NCBI GenBank assembly: GCA_046314755.1
Contig: JBKDBG010000017.1
Coordinates: 11,828-75,827, forward strand
DNA length: 64,000 nucleotides
Reading direction: 5' to 3'
Origin: UBA6183 sp046314755
GTDB taxonomy: Bacteria; Bacteroidota; Bacteroidia; UKL13-3
Shown: piece by piece, positions 37,484-46,680 of the stretch
Position numbering within the stretch: position 1 is the stretch's first letter
Layout of the letters: each line of letters opens with the position of its first letter
Position numbers and translations under genes: made by a program
The notes under the pieces: generated by a model
What the model was told of the DNA's origin: nothing
Seen by the model: the letters and a program-made list of their open reading frames with translations, nothing else
Database searches by the model: none

Positions 37484-39598
37484 TCATTTCAAAAGTTTAA
37501 TTGTTCTCTTTTCACCGTTATTATTTATCGTTAAATAATAAACACCTTCACTCAGTCCCTCTAAATTGCTTAGCACAAGTTTGCGGTCATGGGTCATTGA
37601 CCGGCCTTCCTTCATCAACATGCCTTGCACATTATAAATTTCCCAAGCCAATGTGGTTGCCTCGCCTTGAATTCCGCTTATGATAATTTGATCATTAAAC
37701 GGTACCGGATATGCATTCAAATCTTTCCACAACAACTCTTGTTCAACACTTACTGTTTCAGAAAAAGAAACTGCTCCATCATAATCCACTTGTTTGATTC
37801 GATAATAGGCCGCACCATCCAACACCTCATCAATAAACTGATAGGTGTTGCTTGTTTTGCTGTTACCGGCTCCACGAACAAAGGCAAGGTCTTCAAAGTA
37901 TCTACCGTCAATTGACCTTTGAACAACAAACCCTTTGTTATTACTTTCTGAAGCAGTGGTCCATTCTACCAACACGGCACCATTTTTTACTTTAGCGCCT
38001 ACGTTTACAAACACAACAGGTAAAGCAACATTGCACGTATTAAATACTGAACCTAACAAAACAGCGGTTGTGTTTATTCTGGTATATGTACGATTAAATC
38101 CGCCCACACCATTGCTCACTGTGCAAGAGCGTTGGGCGGGATTCGGAAAGGATTCATGATTCGCAGCAACAGAGCTGTCTCCGTTAATGTATTTGTACTC
38201 AAACGTAGTAGGACAAACATTGTTTACAATGGCTTGGTAGTGATTTGGTGTATTCGGAATCGGAGTCATTCTAATGGCGCCTCCCACCCAAGTTGGTGTA
38301 GTAAAACTTCCCATCACATACACTCTGCCTTGCGGGTCCGGTGTTTGTCCGGTAAGGTCAACCACAAACGTAATGGTGGATGGTGCCGGAGTTGGCGGAC
38401 AAGCGGTTGTCATGCCAAAACATGGTGTTGCTAATGTGCTATCTTTAATCACTACCAACTCTCTGTTTGAAGACGTTGTTGTAAACGAGCTCTCCCAATT
38501 GGTTACCCCATTACGATGAAAACGAAACTTGTATTGTAGAGCAACTCCGGAATCAATGGTGATTATGCGGCTATATACATTTGTTGTTCCCAAACGATTT
38601 AATAAAACACCATTTGACCAATTGGTTAGTGCTGCATCAGAACCTGCAACCGTAATGGAATCAATACCTCCGCAAATGTTATTGGTTACATCAACCGAAA
38701 AGGTAAGGTTGAATTTAGCCGTAAATGAAGCAACGTAATTATTTCCCGAATTATCATTTACCTGCAAGCAGCATAAACTTCTGTCGGCTTCTGTTAATTG
38801 ATTCAGTTTGCTTAATGTGAGTGTTGATGTAAACGCATAATACCTGATGCTGGTTCCGCTCGGTTGTGCCGGAATAATTACTTGCCAGTTGGTATTGGTT
38901 GGCGCATTCGTTGATGTGGCTTCTAAAATGGTAGTGCTGTTCGTTGATGCAAAACCGCTTGCAGAAGTATAACGAACAAATACCCTTTCTCCTGTTGATG
39001 GAGCAGCTGAAGTAGTGACATTAACCACAACACTGTTGTTGGCTTGTATACTTTGGGTAACTGTGTTTAGCGTAACAGGGTTATTTGCAGTGTATCCTAC
39101 ATAATACCGTGCATTTGTATTGGTGTAGCCGCAATCGTTAAACACAAAGGTATATCTGCCGGCAGTGCTCATGTTTAAGCCCATGTCGTTTCCGGAGTTG
39201 TATGCTCCTGCTATGTTCACCGAATCTATTCTGGCTTGCGCTACCGAAGTAAATACCCATTTATTTTGAAAGCGATTGGCGGGGGGGCCGGAAATAAATA
39301 AAAATCCGTTACCACCTCCACCGGCCATGTTACTATTGGTAACATCGCCTCCCGTTGGTTGTGCATTATACGTTTTTACCCATTGCCCACGCCCATCAGT
39401 TGGGTTACCCGAAGTAGTTGTAATTCTTCGGTAAACCGAATTCGCTGATGAAGCTGTGCTGTATCCGTTCATGCTTCCGGTTACTTGAACGGGCTCTCCC
39501 GAAAAGATATTTTGACTATATGTCATCGGAGCTAACACCATACAAAACAACATTGCAATTGTTGCTTTCAACGGTTTTAATTGTAGTATGTTTTTCAT
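37484..39598 (-). CDS. T9SS-secreted starch-binding-module-like protein, short paralogue (704 aa)
   Basis: Signal peptide at 1-28 (ending TYSQ). The N-terminal domain (about 29-280) is nearly the same as in the 1326-aa neighbour (NIFSGEPVQVTGSMN, GNPTDGRGQWVKTYNAQP, NGFLFISGP). Next is one A module (about 290-400, SITVAGSDAALTNWSNGVLL, YKFRFHRNG, resembling CBM20-type starch-binding folds) and one B module (about 406-523, FVVDLTGQTPDPQGRVYVMG, FEYKYINGDSSVAANHESFP). Then an Ig/Fn3-like domain (VEWTTASESNNKGF) and a T9SS sorting domain (AYPVPFNDQIIISG, then GVYYLTI). No catalytic residues are evident. It lies 18 bp after its paralogue, in an apparent operon with alpha-amylases, so alpha-glucan binding is the likely role. 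Confidence 0.75.
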   Translation of the reverse strand: MKNILQLKPLKATIAMLFCMVLAPMTYSQNIFSGEPVQVTGSMNGYSTASSANSVYRRITTTSGNPTDGRGQWVKTYNAQPTGGDVTNSNMAGGGGNGFLFISGPPANRFQNKWVFTSVAQARIDSVNIAGAYNSGNDMGLNMSTAGRYTFVFNDCGYTNTNARYYVGYTANNPVTLNTVTQSIQANNSVVVNVTTSAAPSTGERVFVRYTSASGFASTNSTTILEATSTNAPTNTNWQVIIPAQPSGTSIRYYAFTSTLTLSKLNQLTEADRSLCCLQVNDNSGNNYVASFTAKFNLTFSVDVTNNICGGIDSITVAGSDAALTNWSNGVLLNRLGTTNVYSRIITIDSGVALQYKFRFHRNGVTNWESSFTTTSSNRELVVIKDSTLATPCFGMTTACPPTPAPSTITFVVDLTGQTPDPQGRVYVMGSFTTPTWVGGAIRMTPIPNTPNHYQAIVNNVCPTTFEYKYINGDSSVAANHESFPNPAQRSCTVSNGVGGFNRTYTRINTTAVLLGSVFNTCNVALPVVFVNVGAKVKNGAVLVEWTTASESNNKGFVVQRSIDGRYFEDLAFVRGAGNSKTSNTYQFIDEVLDGAAYYRIKQVDYDGAVSFSETVSVEQELLWKDLNAYPVPFNDQIIISGIQGEATTLAWEIYNVQGMLMKEGRSMTHDRKLVLSNLEGLSEGVYYLTINNNGEKRTIKLLK

Positions 39599-39616
39599 AT
39601 GTATTACTAATTATAA

Positions 39617-42600
39617 TTACTGCTTACAAACTTTTATCATTTTTACTCCAAACTCATTTTTCACACGGAGATAATACACGCCTGATGGCAACTCCTCGGT
39701 TGAAATCTGCGCGGATGTTTGTTCTTCGGTATGATAAACCACCACACCAGTAACATTGGTAATGGTAATTGATGTTTGTTCTAATAGTCCTTCAATCAAA
39801 AGTTGGTTGTTGAACGGATTAGGATAAATATTCACTCCGTTTTCATTCACTTTGTTCAAACCTGTACCACTTAAACTTGTATTATACAATGCAGTATCTG
39901 CGCACGGAACATTAGCAATTACGCGTATGGTTCCCAATAAGCCGCTTTCCCATACTACTGTAATTTGTGAAGTTCCTAATCCGCTGATGATTTTTCCGTT
40001 TGAGCTAATCTCCCAAGCATATCCACTGAATGATGAATTTGTTGTTTGGTATAAAACGGTATCGCCTAGCTTAGCTTCTGTAGGGCCAATTACCGGACCA
40101 ACGTTTATCGGCTCACACACGTTTACATTCAATACAGTTTGGTTGCTGCAGGTATCATTTGCTTTCACCTTGATGTTGTTTGTTCCGGCACTTACCCATT
40201 TTACTGTTATCGTGTTTGTTCCGGCACCACTTTCAATGGTTCCGCCTGTTACTTCCCAAATGGCAGTTGATCCTTGCGGTAAGGAGGTTTGATAGGCTTG
40301 TGTTTCATTTAAGCGTGCAGTGGTTGTTCCCGTAATCGGACCAACCTCAACAGCAATTCGCCTGTTCACTTCAACTGTAGTGCTTACGATACCCCCTCCA
40401 ACAGAAACCAAACGAACCAAATAGTTACCCACTACTGTTGGGGCCGGAATAATTAAATTGGTTTGTCCGGATGCATTAAACAATTGAACGGTTCCCGTAT
40501 TAATCGGCTGAGCGAAACTTCCATTCGCATCAGAAATTTCAACACGGAATAATGAATCCGTATACGCTGAATTTCTTAGTGTGTATTGAACTGTTGTAAT
40601 TCCGTTACCACAAACAACAGCAGGAGATGGATTTGAAAGTTGAAGCTCTTCTTGTTTGCTGCATTTGTTAAATAAAAATTCAACTTGTGTTAATGCCGCA
40701 ATATTTCTAATGAGTTGTCGATTAAACCCACCTAAGCCATTGCTAACCACACAGCCTCTTTCATTCGCATTTGGAAAAGTTTCCGCATTATTCACCACAC
40801 TGCTATCTCCATTAATAAATTTATATAACACGGTATCTACGCAAACCTGTGTGGTGATTTCAAACAATCCGGGTTGACCAGAAACCTGCTGCATTCGCAT
40901 AGGTCCGCCCATCCATTGCGGTTGTGTGAAATTTCCCATTACATACACTCTTCCTTGTGCGTCAGGAATTACTTGCGATACATCAACCCTAAAGCGAACA
41001 AGCGAAGGAGGATTACTCGGAGCACAATTCCCTGTTTCGCCAAAACATACCGGACCAATTGTGGCAGATGAGGTGATGGTAAACTCTCTGTTTTTGCTTG
41101 TAGTTGCAAAATCGCTTTCCCAAACTGTTGTTCCCGAGCGATGTGTTCTAAATTTATATTGAAGCGCCAATCCGGAATCCAGCAACAGTGTATCTGTATA
41201 AATATTGGTTCCTGTTATTTGGTGCAGTCTTCTACTGCCTGCCCAATTACCTAATATCACATTGTTGCCGGTGATGGTTACTGAATCAGGAAGCGCACAT
41301 TTTTGCTTTTCAAGATTCACCTGAAATACCACTTGGTATTTAGGAATAATTGGAGCAGGAGAGCAACTATCGAACATAAATTCTAATACAACAGGTAAGC
41401 TGTCGTTGCGAAGGAGTCTTCTGTTAAACCCTCCGCCCGATGCCGGTACTACACAAGTTCTTTGAGAAGCGGAAGGAAACGTTTCTGCATTTACAATAAC
41501 ACTGCTATCTCCATTTATAAATTTGTACAATACCGTATCGGCACAAACAGAAACCATTCTTTCAAAAACACCCGGACGACCTGCTACAGGAAATAATCGT
41601 AATGCACCTTGTTGCCATTGTGGTGTGGTGAAATTTCCCATCACATAAATTCTTCCTTGGGCATTTGGAACACCTCTGCTTAAATCAACCCTAAACGTAA
41701 TGTTTGATGGTGCCGGAAGAGGAGAACAATTGTTTAGTTGATTAAAACAAACTACCTCAAGTGTGGTGTCGGTGTTAACCGTAAGTTGTCGGTTTCCACT
41801 TGTTGATGTAAAATTAGATTCCCATGTTATTGCTCCGTTTGTATGCCAACGAAATTTATACTGAATGGCTAAGGCCGAATCAAAACTGATGGTGTCACTG
41901 TAAATATTGCTTATTCCTTCTTGTTTAAGTCGCACCGAATTCGACCAATTGCCTAACATGACGTGATTGCCTGTAATGGTTACCGAATCAAATCCGGCAC
42001 ACGCCAATCGCTCCATGTTTACCCTAAATCGAACTGTTTTTTTACTGATTACAGGAGCAACCATACAACTGTCAAATAAGTACTCTAATGTTTGTGCTTG
42101 CGTACCGTTTCTTACAAAAATTCGGTTAAACCCTCCGGTTCCATTTGATACCGTGCATGAACGTTGCGAAGGAGAAGGAAATGTTTCTGCATTTGCTGCC
42201 ACACTGCTGTCTCCATTCATAAATTTATAAATCACCGTGTCGGCACAAACAGAAACCGTTCTTTCAAAAACACCCGGACGACCTGCTACAGGAAATAATC
42301 GTAATGCCCCTTGTTGCCATTGTGGTGTGGTGAAATTTCCCATCACATAAATTCTTCCTTGGGCATTTGGAACACCTCTGCTTAAATCAACCCTAAACGT
42401 AACTTGTGATGGTGGCGGAAATGAGGGGCAAGTTTGTTGTTGACCAAAACAAAAAGCAAGAAGTGACGTATCTTTTTGAATGGTAATTTCTCGGTTGCCA
42501 CTTACGGTTGAAAAGTTTGCTTCCCATTGTGTTGTTCCATTTCGGTGATACCTGAATTTAAATTGAACCGCAGCACCTGAATCAAGCAACAAGGTATCCG

Positions 42601-43597
42601 AGTGAATGGTGCCGTTGCTATTCATCCTACGCCATCCCGACCAGTTGCCCAATACCATTTGATTACCAACTAAAGTCACCGAGTCAAAAGGCACACAAGC
42701 AAATGCGGCCATATCAACATTAAACACCACATTGTATTTTGGAACAAAACTGTGTTGATAGTTTAGTCCGTTGTTGTCTAAAACTTGTAAAGCACATAAA
42801 GATTTTCCGGTTTCGTTTAGTGCATTTAACTGTGTTTGTATTAGGGTTGAAGTAAAGAAATAATACGTAACTGTACTGCCGGCATTCATAGCAGGTAATG
42901 TGGCTTGCCATAAAGTATCGGTAGGATTATTTAAAGAGGAACATGCCAAAACCGTACTGCTTGATGTTGCTCCAAAATTTGAATTCAATGTGTATCTTAC
43001 AAACACCCTTTCATTAGGTGACGGAGTAGTGTTTGTTCTCAACTGCAATTGAAGAGTGTTGTTGGCCAACACTTGCATGCTTGCATTACTTACTTGCACC
43101 GGCTGATTTGGGGTATAACCCACATAAAACTGGGCATTGGTTGCTGTGTAACCACAGTCGTTAAACACAAACGTATACCTTCCGGCAGTGCTCATGTTTA
43201 AGCCCATATCTTGACCGGAATTATATGCTGAAATTCCGTTGATAGAATCTAAGCGTGCTTGTCCGATTCCCGCAAAAACCCATTTGTTTTGAAAGCGACT
43301 AGCAGAAGGTCCGGATATAAATAAAAATCCGTTACCTCCTCCACCGGCCATGTTTGTGTTTGTTACATCACCACCACTTGGTTGTGCATTATAGGTTTTT
43401 ACCCATTGGCCTCTGCCATCGGTTGGGTTACCCGCATTTACCGACACCCTTCTGTAGGTGGTGTTAAATGCACTTCCCGTATTATAGTTATTCATGGAGC
43501 CAACCACTTGAACCGGCTCTCCGGAAAAAATATTCTGGGCATTTGTGCCTGTGGCAAAAAGACCCAAGAACACTCCACAAAGGATGCTTTTTTTCAT
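39617..43597 (-). CDS. T9SS-secreted starch-binding-module-like protein with triplicated A-B repeats (1326 aa)
   Basis: Signal peptide at 1-20 (ending TNAQ). The N-terminal domain (about 21-280) matches that of the 704-aa gene. Three A-B module pairs follow: A near 286, 515 and 751 (SVTxxGNxxxLGNWxxxxRL, a CBM20-like pattern), B near 392, 628 and 860 (RVDLSRGVPNAQGRIYVMGN, then YKFxNGDSSV and AETFP). Two PKD/Ig-like domains (about 1083-1240, GPITGTTTARLNE and GPVIGPTEAKLGD) precede the sorting domain (IYPNPFNNQLLIEG, then GVYYLRV). Modules B1 and B2 are almost identical even in DNA. Unlike its paralogue it lacks the Ig/Fn3-like LPV domain. It lies 5 bp after the upstream amylase, so a carrier that holds cells or enzyme on alpha-glucan is likely; the ligand is inferred. 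Confidence 0.78.
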   Translation of the reverse strand: MKKSILCGVFLGLFATGTNAQNIFSGEPVQVVGSMNNYNTGSAFNTTYRRVSVNAGNPTDGRGQWVKTYNAQPSGGDVTNTNMAGGGGNGFLFISGPSASRFQNKWVFAGIGQARLDSINGISAYNSGQDMGLNMSTAGRYTFVFNDCGYTATNAQFYVGYTPNQPVQVSNASMQVLANNTLQLQLRTNTTPSPNERVFVRYTLNSNFGATSSSTVLACSSLNNPTDTLWQATLPAMNAGSTVTYYFFTSTLIQTQLNALNETGKSLCALQVLDNNGLNYQHSFVPKYNVVFNVDMAAFACVPFDSVTLVGNQMVLGNWSGWRRMNSNGTIHSDTLLLDSGAAVQFKFRYHRNGTTQWEANFSTVSGNREITIQKDTSLLAFCFGQQQTCPSFPPPSQVTFRVDLSRGVPNAQGRIYVMGNFTTPQWQQGALRLFPVAGRPGVFERTVSVCADTVIYKFMNGDSSVAANAETFPSPSQRSCTVSNGTGGFNRIFVRNGTQAQTLEYLFDSCMVAPVISKKTVRFRVNMERLACAGFDSVTITGNHVMLGNWSNSVRLKQEGISNIYSDTISFDSALAIQYKFRWHTNGAITWESNFTSTSGNRQLTVNTDTTLEVVCFNQLNNCSPLPAPSNITFRVDLSRGVPNAQGRIYVMGNFTTPQWQQGALRLFPVAGRPGVFERMVSVCADTVLYKFINGDSSVIVNAETFPSASQRTCVVPASGGGFNRRLLRNDSLPVVLEFMFDSCSPAPIIPKYQVVFQVNLEKQKCALPDSVTITGNNVILGNWAGSRRLHQITGTNIYTDTLLLDSGLALQYKFRTHRSGTTVWESDFATTSKNREFTITSSATIGPVCFGETGNCAPSNPPSLVRFRVDVSQVIPDAQGRVYVMGNFTQPQWMGGPMRMQQVSGQPGLFEITTQVCVDTVLYKFINGDSSVVNNAETFPNANERGCVVSNGLGGFNRQLIRNIAALTQVEFLFNKCSKQEELQLSNPSPAVVCGNGITTVQYTLRNSAYTDSLFRVEISDANGSFAQPINTGTVQLFNASGQTNLIIPAPTVVGNYLVRLVSVGGGIVSTTVEVNRRIAVEVGPITGTTTARLNETQAYQTSLPQGSTAIWEVTGGTIESGAGTNTITVKWVSAGTNNIKVKANDTCSNQTVLNVNVCEPINVGPVIGPTEAKLGDTVLYQTTNSSFSGYAWEISSNGKIISGLGTSQITVVWESGLLGTIRVIANVPCADTALYNTSLSGTGLNKVNENGVNIYPNPFNNQLLIEGLLEQTSITITNVTGVVVYHTEEQTSAQISTEELPSGVYYLRVKNEFGVKMIKVCKQ
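41539..41700 (-). repeat. 162-bp direct repeat, copy 1 (module B2)
   Basis: Matches 42241-42402 at 160 of 162 positions, offset 702 bp (234 codons). It encodes the core of the second B module of the 1326-aa protein. Confidence 0.95.
42241..42402 (-). repeat. 162-bp direct repeat, copy 2 (module B1)
   Basis: Partner of 41539-41700. The only differences seen are one base in aaaccGtt/aaaccAtt and one in gcCcct/gcAcct. Sequence on either side diverges quickly. Confidence 0.95.
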
Positions 43598-43602
43598 ACG
43601 TG

Positions 43603-46401
43603 TTAATGTTTTACCAATACTTTCTTCACTTCACTTGCGTGCGTATATTCAATTCTTAATAAATACATTCCATTGGTTACTTCACTTACATTGATATCGG
43701 CTATGTTATTATCAATTTCAGTTGATATGATTTCTTTTCCTGATAAATCAAGAAGGCTGATTTTTTTGATAGGCTGTTTGAGTGATTCAATAATTATTTT
43801 TTCATTGGCCGGGTTTGGAAACACATTGCTCATTCCGGTCATTGGCATTTCGGTTAAACCCACACTGCCGCTTGGTTTTGTGGTAAGTTTCACATCAGTA
43901 AACACCACATAATCTCCCGGTTGTAAGCTAATAGTTTGCCCCACATTGGTTACATTAATTGAATCACCGGTAATGTAATTATACCACCATCCGGTATGCT
44001 GAAAACCCGGAGTTAAATTAAGAGGAACCACATCAAAATTTCCTGCAATTACGGTATTCATGCTGTCGTGATTCACCTTAAGTACTTTACCTGTTCCGGC
44101 TACATCGTAGATGTAGTTATCCGATGAAAAAGAAACGTGTTGTTTCAACTTGGCAATCATACCAACTTGAGTAAGGGCAGCAACACGATCGGCATTGTTT
44201 AAGTAATCCCAGCGAAAGGGTTTATTGCCGGTTCTTCCATTGGTGTTAATAGAAACTTCGTATCCCAACTCTCCTCCTTGCCATAACATTTTTGGGCCTT
44301 TTAATGGTAACAACAATGCATGATAAGCAGCCACACGTTTTAAGGCATTGCTTAAGTTTTTTGTGCTATATCCGCCACTTGCATTGCCATAGGTTAAAGT
44401 AGAAAACATGATACGTTCTTCATCATGGCTTTCGGCATAGGTAATTAAGTTTGGAAAATTCCAGCCTCTGGCTTTGTAATTACCCCAACTTAAATTTGCT
44501 TTTGAATTGTTATAACCCATTGTTGCTTCTGCGTAAGCTTCAGTCATTTTACCCCACAACATAAAACCCATGTTTGCCAATACGGTTTCTTCCGAGTTAT
44601 CACCCAAATGCTCCAATATTAAATACGCATCAGGCGCATACTTAATAATTTCATTGCGTATTCTATTCCAAATATCTACTCGAGACTGATCGTAGGCACT
44701 CCAGGCCCCAATATCACCAAGGGTGTTTTTTTGTGTGAATCCTTTTGATAAATCAAAACGATAACCATCAACTTTATACTCCGTCAACCAAAATTTAATC
44801 ACACGATCCGTAAATTCTTTTACTACTTGTGCTTCGTGGTTGTAGTCATAACCCACACCAAAAGGATGTTTATCTACTTGATTAAACCAAGGGTTTTGTG
44901 CCGTTGGCTGTCCGTACTGACCTGCCGTTGGATCAAAGTACATTCTTACCTGAGGATTTTGGCCAAACGAATGGTTTAATGCAATATCTAAAACAACCGC
45001 TATTCCGTTGGCATGACACTCATCTACGAACGCTTTAAAATCATTTTTTGTTCCGTAGTATTTGTCAATTGCGAAATAAAACATTGGATTGTAGCCCCAA
45101 CTTTCATTCCCTTCAAACTCCATAATAGGCATAATTTTTACGCAGTTGGCACCAACTCTTTTTAAATAACTGATGGTGTCTTTTAGGGTTTTAAAATCAT
45201 GTTTGCCAATAAAATCACGAACCAATAATTCATAAATTACCAGTTTATCATTTAATGGCTTTACAAAGTTGTTTGTTTTCCAAGTATAAGCAGGTTCACC
45301 TATTTGCAGTACCGAAACAACTTCAGTTGTTTTTCCAACCGGATACGGTTTTAAATTCGGATATGTTTCAGGAGTAATCCAACCATCATTCCAAGGATCA
45401 AGAACTTTTTCGGCATATACATCAGCCACTTTTAATTGCACATCATCAATTGAATATTGAAAAGCATATTCTACTCCTTTTGTTAATCCTGATATGGTAA
45501 TCCAATATCGGCTTCCGTCAGGAGTACGCTTCATTAAATAGTTGGGATGAAATTCCCAATTATTAAAATCACCAATTACATAAACAAAGTTTTTAAACGG
45601 AGCAAAAAGCTGTAAGGTTACGGAAGAATCATTAATATAATTTATTCCATCAATAACACCTGATGGTGATGTTGCAATAGCAGGGTTTAATCTTGGCATG
45701 ATGTAAGACGTATCATATGATTTTGTGCCATTTAAATTTCCTTCCAACACCAAATTAACGCGCGTATTTCCAAAACCCAACGCAGTGTTTTTATACGTTA
45801 ATGAGGTGGAATTATTCGCTTGTGCAACTTGCACCCCATTGGCAAACAAGGTTAATGTTGAAGGGGCAGAAGCTCCGGCAGAAACAGTGAACGAATCGGT
45901 TGGGTTAAAAAAACTGCCTTTTTGTGGGACGTTTATTTTCGCTTGATAAGTACCTTGGTTAATGTCTACAAAAATATCTCCGCCACCACTTGTTTTTCCT
46001 GTTTTGCTTCCATCGGCATTTCTGAACACAAACGCTAATCTTAACACGGTTTCATTGGCAGGAATTCCATAAAACGAGCGAATATTTCCAATTGTTAAAG
46101 TATATCTGTTGGTGTTACCTATTCGTGTTAGTAAAGCTTTAGGCAAATTGGTTGTCCATGGCGCAATTACATACCTCCAATCTGAACCGGAAGTGCTGGC
46201 AGAGGTAATTACTCCCGAATGTGCATAAATGGTACTCTGACCCAATAAAGCAGCGTTGCCTAATGAGGCATCAAAAGTAATAACAACATTATTATCATTG
46301 GCCGTTGCAAACGCAGGGCTAATAGAAATAAGTTGTGCAGAAACACGGTAAGTAACCGAAAAAAATAATACAAAGGCTATTAATTTATTTTTCATATGCA
46401 T
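43603..46401 (-). CDS. GH13 alpha-amylase-family enzyme, T9SS-secreted (932 aa)
   Basis: Cleaves alpha-glucosidic bonds in starch-like glucans, outside the cell. Two starts are possible, ATG at 46401 (MHMKNK) or 46395 (MKNK); the second gives a more typical signal peptide, ending SAQ. N-terminal beta-sandwich (about 24-150), an Ig-like part, then a CBM48-type domain (about 262-345, VYVIGDFNNWEFHP). The GH13 barrel follows with all four conserved regions: DIALNH near 471, GYRFDLSKG near 547 (Asp nucleophile), LILEHLGDN near 595 (Glu acid/base) and ESHDEER near 657. A beta-sandwich C domain follows, then a T9SS sorting domain (VFPNPANEKIIIES, then GMYLLRI). First gene of a tight run with the starch-binding-like genes. 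The CBM48-type arrangement suggests possible activity on branched glucans, but specificity cannot be read. Confidence 0.92.
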   Translation of the reverse strand: MHMKNKLIAFVLFFSVTYRVSAQLISISPAFATANDNNVVITFDASLGNAALLGQSTIYAHSGVITSASTSGSDWRYVIAPWTTNLPKALLTRIGNTNRYTLTIGNIRSFYGIPANETVLRLAFVFRNADGSKTGKTSGGGDIFVDINQGTYQAKINVPQKGSFFNPTDSFTVSAGASAPSTLTLFANGVQVAQANNSTSLTYKNTALGFGNTRVNLVLEGNLNGTKSYDTSYIMPRLNPAIATSPSGVIDGINYINDSSVTLQLFAPFKNFVYVIGDFNNWEFHPNYLMKRTPDGSRYWITISGLTKGVEYAFQYSIDDVQLKVADVYAEKVLDPWNDGWITPETYPNLKPYPVGKTTEVVSVLQIGEPAYTWKTNNFVKPLNDKLVIYELLVRDFIGKHDFKTLKDTISYLKRVGANCVKIMPIMEFEGNESWGYNPMFYFAIDKYYGTKNDFKAFVDECHANGIAVVLDIALNHSFGQNPQVRMYFDPTAGQYGQPTAQNPWFNQVDKHPFGVGYDYNHEAQVVKEFTDRVIKFWLTEYKVDGYRFDLSKGFTQKNTLGDIGAWSAYDQSRVDIWNRIRNEIIKYAPDAYLILEHLGDNSEETVLANMGFMLWGKMTEAYAEATMGYNNSKANLSWGNYKARGWNFPNLITYAESHDEERIMFSTLTYGNASGGYSTKNLSNALKRVAAYHALLLPLKGPKMLWQGGELGYEVSINTNGRTGNKPFRWDYLNNADRVAALTQVGMIAKLKQHVSFSSDNYIYDVAGTGKVLKVNHDSMNTVIAGNFDVVPLNLTPGFQHTGWWYNYITGDSINVTNVGQTISLQPGDYVVFTDVKLTTKPSGSVGLTEMPMTGMSNVFPNPANEKIIIESLKQPIKKISLLDLSGKEIISTEIDNNIADINVSEVTNGMYLLRIEYTHASEVKKVLVKH

Positions 46402-46680
46402 GGTTTTGTTTACTGTTTTAAAAAAGCAGTAAGTGTAAAATTAACACTTATTCACAGAAACACAAACTTTTGTGATGATTTCATCAATAAATTATAAGGT
46501 CTTTTTGCTTGTTTTATAAAATGGCAATCACCCTTTTTGTTGAACACAGATTAAACAGCGGCTACAGAAAAGGGATTATTAGAATTTTGCTTGGTTCAAA
46601 TGCTGGGCAACCATTCTTTATGAATAATTTCCATGAGGGATATCTGGTGATGATTGTCAACAACAAAGGACCTGCACTTA
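46402..46680. other. 279-bp gap between the two amylase genes
   Basis: It contains a 7-bp stem-loop (TAAGTGT/ACACTTA, 46430-46450) that on the minus strand is followed after 4 bases by TTTTTT. It could be a weak terminator of the 901-aa amylase gene or an attenuator before the 932-aa one. A CACAAActTTTGTG inverted repeat lies at 46461-46474. No promoter box was found with confidence. Confidence 0.35.

Noticed and set aside
39281..39287. Seven-G run (C on the coding strand) in the 704-aa gene
   Set aside because: In frame and matching the paralogue's GPxA segment; too short to claim slippage.
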